A DNA stretch of 64,000 nt from contig OY755038.1 in NCBI GenBank assembly GCA_963576565.1, positions 176,194,907 through 176,258,906 of the forward strand. The letters run 5' to 3'. Made by a program: the position numbers and the translations under genes. Shown here piece by piece: positions 1 to 12,640 of this stretch; the stretch's first letter is position 1; every line of letters begins with the position of its first letter. The notes under the pieces are model-generated. The model was given only the letters and a program-made list of their open reading frames with translations, searched no databases and was not told where the DNA came from. The DNA comes from Aspidapion aeneum (taxonomy: Eukaryota; Arthropoda; Insecta; Coleoptera; Brentidae).

Positions 1-170
1 AAATTTTAAGAATTCAACTTAATTTTTTACACTAGCGGAAGACTAAGTTTTCATTCATTATTTTTCTATGTTCAGAAAATTGAGTTGTTGTTTCTCCACC
101 AAAAACAGCAAATATCTATTAGGGGTTAATAAGTAAAGGTTTAAACACTGATAACATCTTGAATTTTAAA

Positions 171-803
171 TCAAAAAGAATGAAAAAATAGGTAATTTTT
201 CATTCTACGAGTGAAACGATAGCGAACCAAGGAAACTAAGTCCATGGCGGGACGAAAACGTCCACCGGTCTATAAGGAAGAAAGACATTTCGTCAGACCA
301 TGCTATCACCGTCTCCATGGTGTTGGTTCGGAACCGAAAACAATGAGTTAACGAAGTATAAAAGGCAACTTCATAGGGGTACAGTCAACCACGGACACCG
401 GTGTTTCGGAAAAAGCCATTTCCTTCCTCAGCGTGGCTTGCCTGACACAAGGTAGAACAAACTGACTACAAGATACAAGGTAAATCAAAAAGAATAAAAA
501 AATAGGTGAAACCTCACGCTGAGCAAGGAAATGCCTTTTTCCGAAACACCGGTGTCCGAGGTTGACTATTTACCCCTATGAAGTTGCCTTTTATACTTTG
601 TTTGTTATACACATTGTTTTCGGTTCCAAACCGACACCGTGGAGACGGTGATAGCATGGTCTGGTTGAACTGTGACAAAATGTATTTCTTCCTTAAAGAC
701 CGGTGGACTGTTTCGTTCCGCTATGGACTTAGTTTCCTTGGTTCGATATCGTTTCACTCGTAGAATGAAAAATAGGTTTCACCTATTTTTTCATTCTTTC
801 TGA
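171..803. repeat. Foldback repeat 1 (long inverted repeat)
   Basis: Two long arms, about 171-480 and 505-803, are diverged reverse complements of each other. Shared landmarks are ACACCGGTGT, the CGAAAACAATG/CATTGTTTTCG pair and the GAGACGGTGATAGCATGGTC block. The outer ends read TCAAAAAGAATGA and TCATTCTTTCTGA. A second copy of the left end starts near 482, between the arms, so the element is a doubled or rearranged foldback rather than a simple palindrome. Open frames inside follow from the repeat and do not look like a gene. Confidence 0.8.
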
Positions 804-940
804 TTTTATGTATCTTGTAGTCAGTTTGTTCTACCTTGTATCAGGCAAGCTACGCTGAGGAAGGGAATGCCTTTTTTCCGAAACACCGGTGTCCGTAGTT
901 GACTATACCCCTATAAAGTTGCCTTTTATACTTTGTTATC
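804..940. repeat. Partial third arm of foldback repeat 1
   Basis: Matches the reverse complement of about 340-480: TATCTTGTAGTCAGTTTGTT, the CCTTGTATCAGGCAAGC block, then ACACCGGTGTCCG and GTTGCCTTTTATACTTTGTT. It has the same orientation as the right arm of the neighbouring element and stops at about 940. Confidence 0.75.
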
Positions 941-1280
941 TTGATTTTTGCTTGATTTCAAATTTAATTTTTTGATAATTTTTTTTTATTTGGCCATTGC
1001 ATGTTTTTGGAAAAATGATAGAACTAGAAGGATTTTGTTTGTGAGGAAGGCATCTTTATTTATTTTTGCAGAAAACATTTTAGTTTTAGGAATATTTACT
1101 CTCTTTGGAACTGTTTGTAAAGGTTTTGTTTCTTTCAAAATATGAAGCACGTATATAGCTTTAGAACTCAGCTACAAAGGACAGCTTAAGTTTGGGATTT
1201 GATGAAAGTAGACTGGTGTTGTATATTAACCCATATATATTGGAACAATTTTATGTAACTGTACAAGTATAAGTTTACAC
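941..1280. other. No recognised feature
   Basis: AT-rich sequence. A 65-codon open frame (948-1145) has no recognisable motif and is not called as a gene. Confidence 0.5.
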
Positions 1281-2035
1281 TGATTTAATATTAAGAAAAA
1301 AATTGGATTGTACTGGAAGAAGAAGAAAAACTTACTTAGGATGACCGGATGTAGGTTCCAGGAGCACACAATTAATTTCCACGATGTCGATTTCTTTACG
1401 AACAACCTGTTGCCAGGGAATTCGCACGTCCCAATCGAACGTTTATCGTAAACTGATACGTAGAGTTGGTTTCATAAAAAACGCATACATGCTTTTTTCC
1501 CTATATAAAACTTTTTCGCGTTTTGTTAGTCGTATTTTTGACGTTATAGCATATTATCAAAATGAGTTTGACGTAAACGTCAGTTATTATAAACTGGTAA
1601 ATGGAATGCATACACTATTATAAATGTACATTTTGCGGGATAGACAAAATGCATGTATGCGTTTTTTATGACAACAAGTCTGCATACATATAATACTTCG
1701 CGCACAGTTTTATTTATTAGGATCAATATAGGTCAATACATGGAGCAAAGTTACAACGGATAAACAAGATTGATATGCTTAAGTAAGGCCATTAAAAGGA
1801 GAGGACTTTTTATTTTTTTAATATAATAGGTACATATTTTTAGATTTGTGAATGCCCGAGGTAGTCATTTCCAAGGAAAGAAAATTAATAAAACCCAAAA
1901 AATAAAAATTATACTTTTAAGCCCGAATTAGGAGTTAAATAATAAGTAATGCAATAGCTTAACTTAATGTAGAAAATAATTATTTCTTCAAAACAAAATT
2001 AGTTTTAGTTTTATTTACAACATAGAGTCGTGACA
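1281..2035 (-). mobile_element. Solo LTR-like copy, BEL/Pao family, minus strand
   Basis: This block shares several collinear segments with sequence that flanks a BEL/Pao integrase remnant at 25840-26245: the GATTGTACTGG and AATTCCCTGGCAAC region (with 6235-6448), the CGCGC...TTTATTTATTAGGATCAATATA region (with 22862-22925), and the TAATGCAATAGCTTAACTT and GTTTATTTACAAC...GAGTCG region (with 24010-24026 and 25790-25826). On the minus strand the copy would begin TGTCACGACTC. The right edge at 2035 is well placed by the alignment; the left edge (about 1281) is uncertain and I found no target duplication. No coding sequence adjoins it here, hence solo LTR. Confidence 0.55.
1471..1669. mobile_element. 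Small palindromic element with 20-bp perfect inverted ends
   Basis: CATAAAAAACGCATACATGC at 1471-1490 is the exact reverse complement of 1650-1669. The 199-bp block interrupts the BEL LTR copy and has no counterpart in the second LTR copy, which supports an insertion. No convincing target duplication was found, so the superfamily is open. Confidence 0.7.
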
Positions 2036-2753
2036 AGCCATATTTAGTAAAATTTAAGAAAAGTTTTAGATAATAAACATTTTGTAGGAACTCCTTACTC
2101 CTTAATGTTTCATTTGTATTTTAGGCAGTTTTTTATCTCCTCAATTTTATTTTAACTCATGGTATCTAGGTTTTCTTAAAAAAAAGAAGCTTCGCGCAGG
2201 GTCCAGTTTGGAGAAGACTGCGCCCCCTGTACCCTCGTGACGTGGCCGCTGTTAATGTAAAACTTTTTGCTGTGCTAACAAATCGATTTAATGTAAATGT
2301 ACTATACGCAAAAGCATTGAGAAACTTATCCCGGAATGTATGCAACATTCGGCCCCAACGGTATTGTTTTAAATCAAACTTTTTTGAAACACAATTTTTA
2401 TTTTTTAAAATTCACGAAGTAATAAAGTAAAATAATACGAATATTTTTTTTTTCAAACGCTTACTTTACGAATACATACATATAAATTAGCTTTACCACG
2501 TGGGCTCAGCACCAATACACATAGCAAATTAAAAGTCTGAACAAACACATACAAACATTTTACAAACAATCGTTTGAAAGTGTCATCACTGCTGCAAAAC
2601 TAAAAAAATATAAAGTAAAAATCCCTATTATAAAAGTCGAAAGCTCGATATTAAGCCAAGAAGACTTAATTGTAAAAAAAAAGAATTTGAGGCCTACTTT
2701 TAAATGTTCACGGCTTGATTTCTTCTCATTGGATCTTCGTCTAAGTGTTCTTT
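2036..2753. other. No recognised feature
   Basis: AT-rich sequence with open frames of only 60-66 codons that overlap on both strands. No domain, RNA gene or repeat recognised. Confidence 0.5.
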
Positions 2754-3694
2754 CCCACATAGCACAATCACGTGTTTAACACATAAAAAATGCATGAGAA
2801 AAAAAACGTTGCTTTAAAAGCTGCTAGAAAAAAATGTTTATTTCATATATGAAAAAGAGCTTAATAGGTCATTAATTAACGTTATTTTTAGATGAATTCT
2901 AAGTCGATTTTTATCAACGTCAAAATCACATTAGGTTTGTGCCTTTTCTACACGAATTGTAGAACGGGACTTGCATGGCTTTTCTACCAAATATTTTTGG
3001 GATTTTACTAGAAGCAGCGCCACCTATTAGGGACAATTTTCACTTCGACGAAATCTATCTGGGAGTGCTTTGACCTCTAAACTCCAAAAACCAGTTAATG
3101 AACTAATTCCGGATCCTTCACGATCACGACGCATTAGTTATGAACCTGATAAAGACATATTAATATTGTGTGCAAGTTTTTACTGTTTAAAAGTCTTGTT
3201 TAGCTTTTCAATAAAACATAATGTATTAATAGAGATTTTTTCGCGTGACTTTTAATTTCAAAAAAGTGATTAAAATACGTGACTAAAAAAGTTAACAAGT
3301 CTTTATCTAAAGGGCTTGTAAAACAGGCTTTCGCGCCTTTTTTGATTAAAAAACATATAGAGAAAAAACGTGACAAAATAATACGCAAAAAATTAGTGGT
3401 TTGAGAAGTCTTAATCTAGTGGCGTTTTAGAACATGTCGTGGAGGACTTTTTAAGTGTGAATTTGGCACATAAAAATAACGAGGGTAAAACAAAAGTTAT
3501 ATACACAGCACCAGAAACTTCAGCAAAAATTACTTTTTTTATAGCTTGATTCCTCCTTGTTTTTAAGTTATCTTTAAGCATGTAGATTTAACAAAACAAA
3601 TATTACATGGTATGAGATTGTTTTCTAGTAAGTAACTTTATTATTTTTGTTCACGTTAATTTAACGTTGATGTGGCTTTTTTGTGCTATGTGGG
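2754..3694 (+). mobile_element. CCCACATAG-ended transposon, copy 1
   Basis: Begins CCCACATAGCACAA and ends TTGTGCTATGTGGG, its exact reverse complement. Two other copies share the interior: 27527-28504 (same orientation) and 36614-37606 (opposite). Conserved parts are CACGTGTTTAACAC just inside the left end, GTTTATTTCATATATGAAAA, the CTCTAAACTCCAAAAACC block and GTTCACGTTAATTTAACGTT near the right end. No transposase is encoded, so this is a non-autonomous family. Flanks show no clear target duplication. A CCC...GGG end recalls piggyBac, but TTAA flanks are absent. Confidence 0.82.
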
Positions 3695-3830
3695 TCAGTG
3701 CCAGAGCCATGACGGGTTTGATTAAAAAGGGAGACTGAAATATTTAAAAAATCTTAACTCGAAAATTACAGCAGCAAACGTGGTTTTCAAATTAAGGAAC
3801 ATATTTTTGATGACAACAATTTTTTCGTGA

Positions 3831-5425
3831 CTAAGCGGGCATAGAAAGATTTTGTTTCTCTTGTACACGGTGTCCCAAATTGGGCACTTTTAGGGGGTTT
3901 AAGGTACTTCTAGGGGAGACAGAGAAAAACTGACCACGCATTGCGAGGATCAAATTTCAGGAGAAGACTTATAGTGAAAACCGCATTTTGAAATATCGTC
4001 TCGTGTTTGAGCTACGGGAGCTTTTTGAAAAGTCTGCATATTTGAAGGGGGTCTATAACTTCGTTATTAGTGGAAATTTTGATTTAGAGTAATTGCAGTT
4101 TTATAGACTTTGTCACGAGGAATTCACCCGCTAAATTATATTTTAACTGTCACTTTTAGTTTTTGAGATATGACATAAAGTTGCATTTTTTCTTATGGAA
4201 TAGCCTATATTTTAATTAATTTTCGAATTCGTCATTGAATTCATTTCAAAATGATGTATCACATGTCATAGTTTGATTAAGCGGTTTAGGAGATATTCAA
4301 CTTTTTCACTTATTTCTAGTGCGCTATGATTTCCTGCTGAGGCAGGTAAAGGCACTCCAGTATTTTTATTATTTTACACAGTCACAAATATAGTAAGGCT
4401 AGTTTGGAACAATTATAATTCAGCTGACGGCCCTCAAAGCCTAGTTATAAAAAGTTTTAAAAAAATGATACATATTTCAAAATAAAATTAAAACGCTTTT
4501 GTGCAAAATAATTCCATATCAAAGCGTAATGTCAAATTGTTTAAACAATTGAAAACAATGACAAAACGCCAAGACGCAAGGCCAACTTGATTTGCATAGT
4601 ATAAGACAACAAAACTATAGGAGCATTGAAGTAGGATTTGACCGCAAGGCTTTCACGTCAATGGCGCATGACGTCATTCAACGCACACTAGACAAAAATA
4701 AAAAACTTTAATTATCTCCGAAACCGCTCAATCAAACTATGATATATGATACATGATTTTGAAAATAATTCAATCACGAATTCGAAAATTAATTAAAATA
4801 TAGGCCATTCCATAAGAAAATATGCAACTTTATGTCATATCTCAAAAACTAAAAGTGACAGCTAAAATTTAATTTAGCGGTTGAATTCCTCGTGACAAAG
4901 TCTATAAAATTGCGATTTACTCTAAATCAATATTTCCAATGATAACGAAGTTATAGACCCCCCCTTCAAAATGCAGACTTTTCAAAAAGCCCCCGTAGCT
5001 CAAAGACGAGACGATATTTCAAAATGCGTCTTCTCTTGAAATTTGAGCCTCGTAATGCGTGGTCAGTTTTTCTCTGTCTTCCCTAGAAGTACCTTAAACC
5101 CCCCAAAAGTGCCCAATTTGGGACACCCTTTACATTTCCGTGGGCAGCTCGAAAGCTGTTCACCCACGGGGGTCCAAGATCTAATGGACACCTATCAAGT
5201 GTTGACAGTTAACTGTTTCGTTCTTAAGGGACTCTTCAGAACACTGTATGGTCAATGTGACACTTTTGTAAAGCTACAGAGACGGTATATGAATCTCATC
5301 ATCATCACGAGACAGTTAACTGTCAACAATTGATAGGTGTCATATCTTGGACCCCGTAGGTGTACAGCTTTCGAGCTGCCCACGGAAAAATACAAGAGAA
5401 ACAAAATCTTTCTATGCCCGCTTAG
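3831..5425. mobile_element. Foldback element 2, 35-bp perfect inverted termini
   Basis: The first 35 bases (from CTAAGCGGGCATAG) are the exact reverse complement of 5391-5425. Inside, two arms of about 460 bp (3866-4330 and 4683-5132) are imperfect inverted copies, sharing CCCAAATTGGGCACTTTTA/TAAAAGTGCCCAATTTGGG-type landmarks. If the termini start at AGCGGGC, the flanking dinucleotide is TA on both sides, as in Tc1/mariner-type insertions. No transposase is present. Confidence 0.85.
5135..5388. repeat. Inner inverted repeat within foldback element 2
   Basis: 5135-5217 (TTTCCGTGGGCAGCTCGAAA, then GGGGTCCAAGAT and GACAGTTAACTGT) is mirrored by 5310-5388. A related fragment lies at 12885-12960. 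The block is present only near the right terminus of the larger element, making that element asymmetric. Confidence 0.8.
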
Positions 5426-6234
5426 AAAAAAAAATTGTATTTTTATTTACGGGTACTAAACTTCACGTTGTCATATTTTTACAGTTTTGGTATGGTCGTC
5501 TCTCCGAAGTAAACTTCACCGTGTAATATTGCAATACTTTGATCAAGTTTTTTGAAACGTATTCGAAATTTTGGGCGAGATAAAGAGACTATTTTTTTTG
5601 TTTTATTTATTTTGTTATTATTTTTTTAGTTTAGTTTTTCCTCTGTTCACTTTTGTCCGTGTACAGCAAGTCAAAAAATATATAATTTTCTCTAACCGCC
5701 CTTATACTTTACACATATTTTAGGATTCTCGGGGGCAATTACCCCTTTAAACCCCCCGAAAAACCGCCAAAGGTTTATTTTATACAAAAAAGATGGATAG
5801 AAAAGCAATTACTTGAGAGTAAACAAGAATGATCCGGCAGGCCAAAAGTAAGTCGGGTCCAGGAAGATCAGGCGCTAATTCAAGTGCTCGAAAACGACCC
5901 TTTCGAGAGAGCGAAGAAAGTATTAAATCATCAACCTTCAGGGCCGAACTGCAGCAAAAAAACCGAACTTACACCACAGGTTTTATAATATAATATTATA
6001 TATATAGCAAAGCTTAAACAGGTATTAAGTATAACATTCAGTTTAACAGAAACAAGAAAGATAACTATAAAAACGGGTAACGGGTAAGACAAACACAATC
6101 GGATAAAATGCTTGTCGTTATTACTTTTAATATATACAATCTGTTACGATTTTATGTAAGTATTAAGAGTGTAGGCTTACACTGCCCAATCTTTGCAATT
6201 GAACAGTCAACTTTTAAGAGCCATTGAATACTCG
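5426..6234. other. AT-rich spacer around the Tc1-like fragment
   Basis: Apart from the transposase scrap at 5832-5993, nothing recognised. It contains short poly-T and AT-rich runs. Confidence 0.5.
5832..5993 (+). pseudogene. Tc1/mariner-like transposase N-terminal fragment
   Basis: One frame reads SGRPKVSRVQEDQAL, then a run containing LENDPFERAKKVLNHQPSG, ending at a TAA near 5990. The GRPK(V)S...ED..L...L..DPF..A pattern resembles the second helix-turn-helix (GRPR hinge) region of Tc1-type transposases, which binds the inverted repeat. A stop lies directly upstream and there is no DDE domain nearby, so this is a relic. The call rests on one short pattern match by eye; a host HTH protein fragment is possible. 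Confidence 0.4.
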
Positions 6235-6448
6235 ATGTATTTATTTAAAGGAAATATTCGGATTGTATTGGAAAACGAAAAAAAACTTACTAGGGAAGGC
6301 ATCATTAATTTCCATAATGTCCATTTCTTCACGAATCGAACCGTTGCCAGGGAATTTGCACGTCTCAATTAGCGCAAATATTTTATAGGTATACAGCGGA
6401 ACTGTTCGAGCATCTATAGTACGGTCATTTAGTTTTTTCCTTTTACAC
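6235..6448 (-). mobile_element. BEL/Pao LTR, left portion (interrupted)
   Basis: Matches 1281-1450 through GGATTGTATTGG, AAACTTACT, ATTAATTTCCA and TTGCCAGGGAATT. It is cut at 6448 by the 16.4-kb LTR element; the rest of this LTR resumes at 22859. A frame across it is open for 71 codons but is not conserved in the other copy, so no protein is called. Confidence 0.6.
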
Positions 6449-7721
6449 TGTAACAAAACGGGATTTGAGCATAAATGGTATTTTTGCCAATTATAAGTTT
6501 TTAAAGATTTTTAATTAAATATTGTTTTGACATCAACAAGCATTAATTACATGCAAGACTAGGTTAAGATTAAGTAAAATTTATGGCAACTCGGCGACTT
6601 GTTTTTAGGCATGTTTTCAGGTTCGCTGTATTTTAATAAAAGTTGTATTCGGCTAATGTGTCCTTTGAGCCACTAACATCAAAATAATTCTTATTTTGTA
6701 ACTGGAAACAAATTTTAAACTATTTTCAATTAAAAAAAAACACACTGTGTAAATTTACTTTCTAACGGGTTTTTAAGTCTGGCTTACATTGCTATTTTGT
6801 CTCTTAGTGGAGCGCTTAAAGCGCAGTCTATCTCTTTCTCGCCAAGGCGAAAGGGAGTAGAATTCTAGCCAATCAACGCCAAGATATTTGTCCCTTCAAG
6901 CGCAGCGTCGCTTTAACTGAGACGGGAAACTTTCGAAAGTCGTCAGGGATTTTACTCTTTAGTTTGTCTTTGCCTAGTACGGTACACTTTCATTTACACT
7001 TCTTAAGGGGGGTTTTATTTCAACTGGGGAAATTTATCAATTATTTTAACATTGTATAAAACTGTTAACTTTAATATTCATAATTATTTTGGTCTTTTCT
7101 TTTAGAGTTTATTGATTGTAAAGTCATTAATTATTACTGTTTCCAGTGTTTTGAAATAATGTGTTTAACTGTTTTATGGTTTTTTATCAACAAAATACAA
7201 ACCATTCGTTGCCCTAAAATCGGCATTTTCAATTAATAACATATCCCAAACCTAAACAGTAATATTAAGTAAATTAAACAGTTGATTGAATAGTTTCACT
7301 CATTCAATCAACGTTTAAGATGTTGATAAATATATATATTTACAACAAATATATAAAAGGTTTATAAAACCTAAAAGTTTAAGAAGTGTAAATATTTGAA
7401 TATAAAAGTTCAATGGTAGTAAAAATTTGATATTTAAATAATAAATATTAGAAGTGAAAGTGTGAAGCTGCAAGAAGAAAATTGAAAAGGTATGTATGAT
7501 TATCCTATTAGTTATACATTTGAGAAAAACGTTTATAGCATACTTTTCCTCCAAGAACCGCCAAATTCCCTTTCGAGATCGTGTAAATTTAATAACATAT
7601 AGTAACATTTAATCTTTTTATAATTTATATAAGTTGTAGCCTAAGTTGGTAGTTTACAATATTTAAGCCTTGGCCACTTGAGGTGACAGTACCACTGTCA
7701 CACACACAGGCCCCTGATACA
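6449..7721 (+). repeat. 5' LTR of the 16.4-kb element
   Basis: TG...CA-bounded, 1273 bp. It contains a TATAAAA-like stretch near 7056 (TTGTATAAAACTG) and AATAAAA near 6653, but I cannot assign U3/R/U5. A 97-codon minus-strand frame (7315-7608) is identical in the other LTR simply because the LTRs are near-identical, so it is not called as a gene. Confidence 0.93.
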
Positions 7722-10700
7722 AAGTGGTGTCAGTAGTTCAGGGTAATTTAGTTTTTGGAAAATTTGTGAAAAATTTTGGAAAATTTGAAAAAAAAAATTG
7801 AAAAATTTGTGAAAATTTTATGTTGAAATTTTGAGAAAAACTCAATAGTACTTTAGTTAACCCATTGGTAATATTTTGTTGGAAAAACTAAAGGAAATTT
7901 TTGTAAAATTGTTCGTTTTAAAAGAAATAGTCTTGTCTAGTTTTTGAAAACCAAAACTAATTTGTTGGAAGATGTGCCATAACTGTTTTTTCGTTGTTTA
8001 ATTTACTAACGTTATAATCTGTGTTACAATTATGAATTTTTTAATATTTTTGAATATTTTTTGTCCTTGAAACAGTAAATACAAGGAAAATGTCAATGTC
8101 ATGACAATTTTTCTATTGATATATGATCACTTTAAATTTTTAAAAGATAAATTGGTAGAATATTTTTTTATTGAAAAGTTAAGTTAAATACTATCCAAAT
8201 ATGCCAGCAAATAAAATGCTCTCCATTTCTATCTGGAGGACGGATTCTCCAGCATGCGAAAGGATCAACCTTTTGCCTTAATAAAGCTTTACTGAACTCT
8301 AGATTTGAGTTATAACTCCAAAACTCCTTGGTAAACTTTAAAATTGTTCCATCAAAACATTATTTAAATAAAATGGATAAAAGAATCCATTATTTTGTCT
8401 TAATTGTAGCACAGTGTTGTTAAAATAAAGTCTCATTAAACTTATCATTCTCTTGCCATTAAAAGCCTATTTTGTTTTTCTAGCTGAATTTTTTTAAAGA
8501 ATCTTTATTAAAAACACAAAAAAGGAGTCCATTGCAACTCTTTATTTTTGATTAGTTGGCCGAAACAATAATTGCCAACCCTTCCTCTGACAAACCACTA
8601 CTTTTTTTTTAAAGACACCCAATATAACTAAGGGAGGATATTTTTTTATTATTTTATTGCATTAATAACAGTTTTTTTTGTTTTTTTGAACCATTAAACC
8701 TTTTTTTATTAATATTTAATAACATTTTTTGTTTAAATAATACAAAAATTTATGTTAAGTCATTATAACATTGTTTTTTATAAGTATTTTTCTTCGTAGA
8801 TATCGATATTTCTACTTTATTTTGGTTTTATTGTTTGTTTAAAACCTAAAACTTCACTTGGCAAAAAGTACCTAAGCCAAATTATTTGACCATCTAAGTA
8901 TCCAAAATGGTGTAATTAATTAATCTCAAGTAATTTTCCATTGATATTGCATCATAACTTTAAAATTTATAATTTCTAACTACTTTTTCCATGCAAGCGT
9001 GGGTAGCATACCTCTGCTATAGTCTATTTGCAATCATTATGGCAATTTCATCTCTCATAAATTTGTGCTACAGGACATTTGTAAAGTATCTGGTCAGGAT
9101 AAACTCAAAAAACAGACCTAGCTACTAGCAATATATTGTATAGAATATGTGATAGATGTTTTTTTTGTCATTTTGTAATTTTTGTACTCTCTATATCATA
9201 CATATATGATTGAGATTTACCACAAGTTCAAACCAATGAACCACGAAGTATTTTCAAATTTTATGTTTTTATATTTCCAGATTTTCAAAATGTATTTTAT
9301 TTTCCAAATTACACACAAGTTTCTTTTTGGAAAATAAACATGACTAACTGATTTCTTTGTATCTCAGTAACAACTTTGTCGATTATGAGAAATTTCTTTA
9401 TTATAAGGTCCACAAGTAACTCTTTCAAAATTTAAAAAAAAAACACTAAATTGTTAAAACCATGGACTAAATAAATGTAGTCACAGCAAATATCGACTCT
9501 ATTCAATTATTATCAAATTAAAAATAAAAATTTACGTTTTATGTTACAAAACATAGCATTCAAACATAGCATTCTTTAAAACGACGTACCTGTCGAACTA
9601 TTTTTTGCTTTATAATTTTCTTATTAAAGTACGTATTATTCTTTTCATAAAAGAAAATTTGATTTTTTTTCTTAAGTTGGATATTATCAGCACTATCTGC
9701 AAATTCACAGCTTTTAAGTAAAGTGAGGTAAATGTAAAAACAACCTCCTGTATATTTTTTTTGGTTATTTTGAGAGAGACTTTATTTTATTTATTTTCTT
9801 TCACTAACATGTAGGTAATCAAGTGAATTTCGTTTCATAATATTTTTAATCAAATCAAAAAGTATATTGTCGTTTATTATCGTAAGTTATTGTCAAGCCA
9901 TTTTTGCATAATGGTATACCTAATTAAATATTATGAAATGGAAAAACCTATGTAGAACCCTTCATTCAATTTTCTATGATTCAGGTAAAGCAAACTAGAT
10001 TGTCCAAACAAAAACTTTCGGGTTTTTGTTTGTAAAGTCATAAACTAATTTTGTCTCTTAAGGTATTATGTAGATTTTGGGAAAAATCACAATAAAATTA
10101 TTTTTGCTTTATTTTGTCATTATCTTTGCCCTTAAAGGAATTAATCCGCTACATGCGAAGTAATTAGGTAATTAACTATTTATGTTAATAAATGAACTCA
10201 TCACACTTAAATATCTTATTAAATATTAACACCTTTGAAATTAAAACCTAAAACGACTTATTACCAAATAATTCTGAGTTAAAACCATGATGTAGAAAGA
10301 GAAAAGTGATTAAGGAGTTTGATAAAAAGCTCATATTATGAAAAAAAAGTACTGATCTTTGTCAACATTAAAATTTGGTACATGTCTAACTTTGAAGACC
10401 TATTTTTTTTCGAAAAAAATCTAAAGTTATATCCTAAGAAAGGATATTAAGAAAGTTCGACTTTTTTTTAAAACAAAGCCATAAAATAACCACCTTTAGC
10501 GAAAATGTACGTTATTTTTCATATTTTCAAAAATCAGAACGTTAACCTAACAGAAAACTAAACCTTTTTTGTAGAAAAAATAAAAATGGCATCCATATCG
10601 GTTTACTAGTTACCATCTTAAAACACAACTTAGCCTATTTAGAGAGAGTTTCATCCTATTTTTCTTTATTCGTATGTCATTGTATTGAATAATAACTTTA

Positions 10701-11129
10701 CTGAAAAGATAAATAAATTATCCACCAATTAACTTAAAAGTCAAAACACATTAACTAAACTTAAGAAAGGACTATATTACCTATTGAGAACTACCCATAA
10801 GCTTTTATCTCAGTACATATTTTAGATCGAGTCAAAATTTTTATTTATAAAGTCCTTTATTTTATCATCTGTATTTTACACTAAAATGTCACCTAGAGCA
10901 ATGATTGACATTGCGCAAGTTGTAATTAAACATTATTTGTTATAAACTACCACTAGTTTTATTGTCTAATAACAAGAGTGAAGATCTCATTTTTCTGTGC
11001 ATAATGTGTGTGAATTTTTTGACAGTAATTTTGAGTTAGGTATTTATTCGCACGGTAATTACACCAGTTTTGCATTGGTAATTTTAACAGTACATTCATT
11101 ACCTTTTAAAAAAAAATGGTGCTATCTAT
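7722..11129. other. Non-coding interior of the 16.4-kb element, part 1
   Basis: Strongly AT-rich with poly-T and poly-A runs and no plausible coding frame on either strand. It begins with a low-complexity GAAAA/TTTTG stretch (about 7755-7850). No tRNA, CRISPR-like array or known domain seen. Confidence 0.7.
7725..7742 (+). promoter_or_regulatory. Primer binding site of the 16.4-kb element
   Basis: Three bases after the LTR the sequence reads TGGTGTCAGTAGTTCAGG. The first nine bases are complementary to the CTGACACCA end known for some tRNA-Leu species, and the match continues with one mismatch for a few bases before fading. The tRNA identity is from general knowledge and tentative; the position and the TGG start are as expected. 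Confidence 0.65.
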
Positions 11130-11380
11130 CTATTTATTTAGCCTTCTTCGATCCATCTTTGGATATAGGCCTACTTCAATATCTTCCACTCTTTCCTGTA
11201 TGATGCCGTGTTCATCCATCTAGTTCCCGCATGTTTCTTCAAATCGTGCGCCCATCTCATTTGTAGTCTTCCACTACCTCTTTTATTTTCCCAAGGTCTC
11301 CAGTTTACAATACATTTGTTTGACAGAGAGACGATCAATTTAACAAATGTATTGGTGCTATCGCCCATGTCTTAAATGAA
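11130..11380 (-). pseudogene. Non-LTR retrotransposon C-terminal fragment
   Basis: The minus strand reads NWRPWENKRGSGRLQMRWAH, then DLKKHAGTRWMN and YRKEWKILK. The R.GRPQ.RW.DD..K.AG..W pattern is common just after the reverse transcriptase domain of endonuclease-encoding non-LTR elements. Only this ~80-codon tail is present, without a reverse transcriptase. It lies inside the 16.4-kb LTR element and differs from the RTE family seen at 14328 and 49667. Confidence 0.6.
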
Positions 11381-12640
11381 ATAATATTTTGTAAAGCCAT
11401 ACAGTAATTTTTGGAAAAAACATAATCTCATAGCATTTTTATTGCATAAGGCTAAAGAAAGCCACAAATCAATGTCCTAACACAGTAAAGATTTTTCTTA
11501 ACCCTTTTTACTTGTTTTAAAGCGATAATTTGTTATAACAGTGAAATCGTTTTGATTAGTTTGAAGCTAGAAGATATTTTCTTGTAATTTTTATTAAAAA
11601 GACCAAGTTTACAGGTCATGTCCATGTCTTTATGACTATATAGGTACATTATTGATTTTTATTAAAAGATATACAAATTAAGTAGCATGTTTTAAATAAC
11701 TAAAAATATAAACAATTTAAATAAATAAATTCGATAAGATCAAAGTACCATGTTTGATGTAATATGTAGGTTTACACCAAAACACCAGATAACCTAAAAA
11801 GATTGCTTAGCAGTTCCTTTTCCATACTATATAAGAGAAGTACTAATAATTGTTTCTAAAATTTAACCAAAGATAATGATAAATCAATCTAATTTTCTAA
11901 ATTTGACTTGACCTTTGAAATTGGATAAAGGTATTTGATATTTTTCCTAAAATAAAAACTCGCGTATTTTGAGTTAGTAATAATTTTATACATAATCTTA
12001 AAAATAATATTATTTAACATAAATAATAATTATTAAAATAAATATATCATAATTCCCATTTAATAATTAAAGACTGGTTAAAGAGAAAACGCAATATGGT
12101 AATATGGAAATTTAGGTTATACATAACCAATAAGCTAACTTAATTATAAAATTAATTAAAATCAAACAACAAAAGTAAAACCCTTTGGTTGATAATCATT
12201 AGATAGGATGTGATGTAGTAAGAAAATGAGACATAATTAGTTGACTTAATTAATGATAAAGACTTGTTTCAAGCAAATAAACTATTTTGAAAAACTATCA
12301 AAATCAACTTTTGAAAATTATTGCAAATACCGTTGCAAAAAGATACCCTGTATATTTGCTTGAATCAATTTAAGTATAATAAAGATTTTTTCTTACAAAT
12401 ATGGCCTGCATTGAAACTTGAGATTTTCGTTTTTATGACCAATTTTAAACGTCTGGGCCATTAAAATGGCTATAAATAGACCACTTGAGTCTTTAAGAAA
12501 CAAAGATGTACTTCAACTTTGGTATTTTATACCTACTTTCTAAAAAGGGCCTTTCTTCTATTCATAAAGTCCAGAAAAACATTCTTAGACACCTACCTAC
12601 TTCATGCTTTTTTTTTCAATTGGAATAAAATGTTTTCTAA

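Noticed and set aside
2754..3694. piggyBac assignment for the CCCACATAG family
   Set aside because: CCC...GGG ends fit, but none of the three copies is flanked by TTAA.
5043..5333. 96-codon plus frame
   Set aside because: Lies wholly within inverted-repeat arms of foldback element 2.
7315..7608. 97-codon minus-strand frame, identical at 22448-22741
   Set aside because: Identity follows from the LTRs being near-identical; the product is Ile/Leu/Tyr-rich with no motif.
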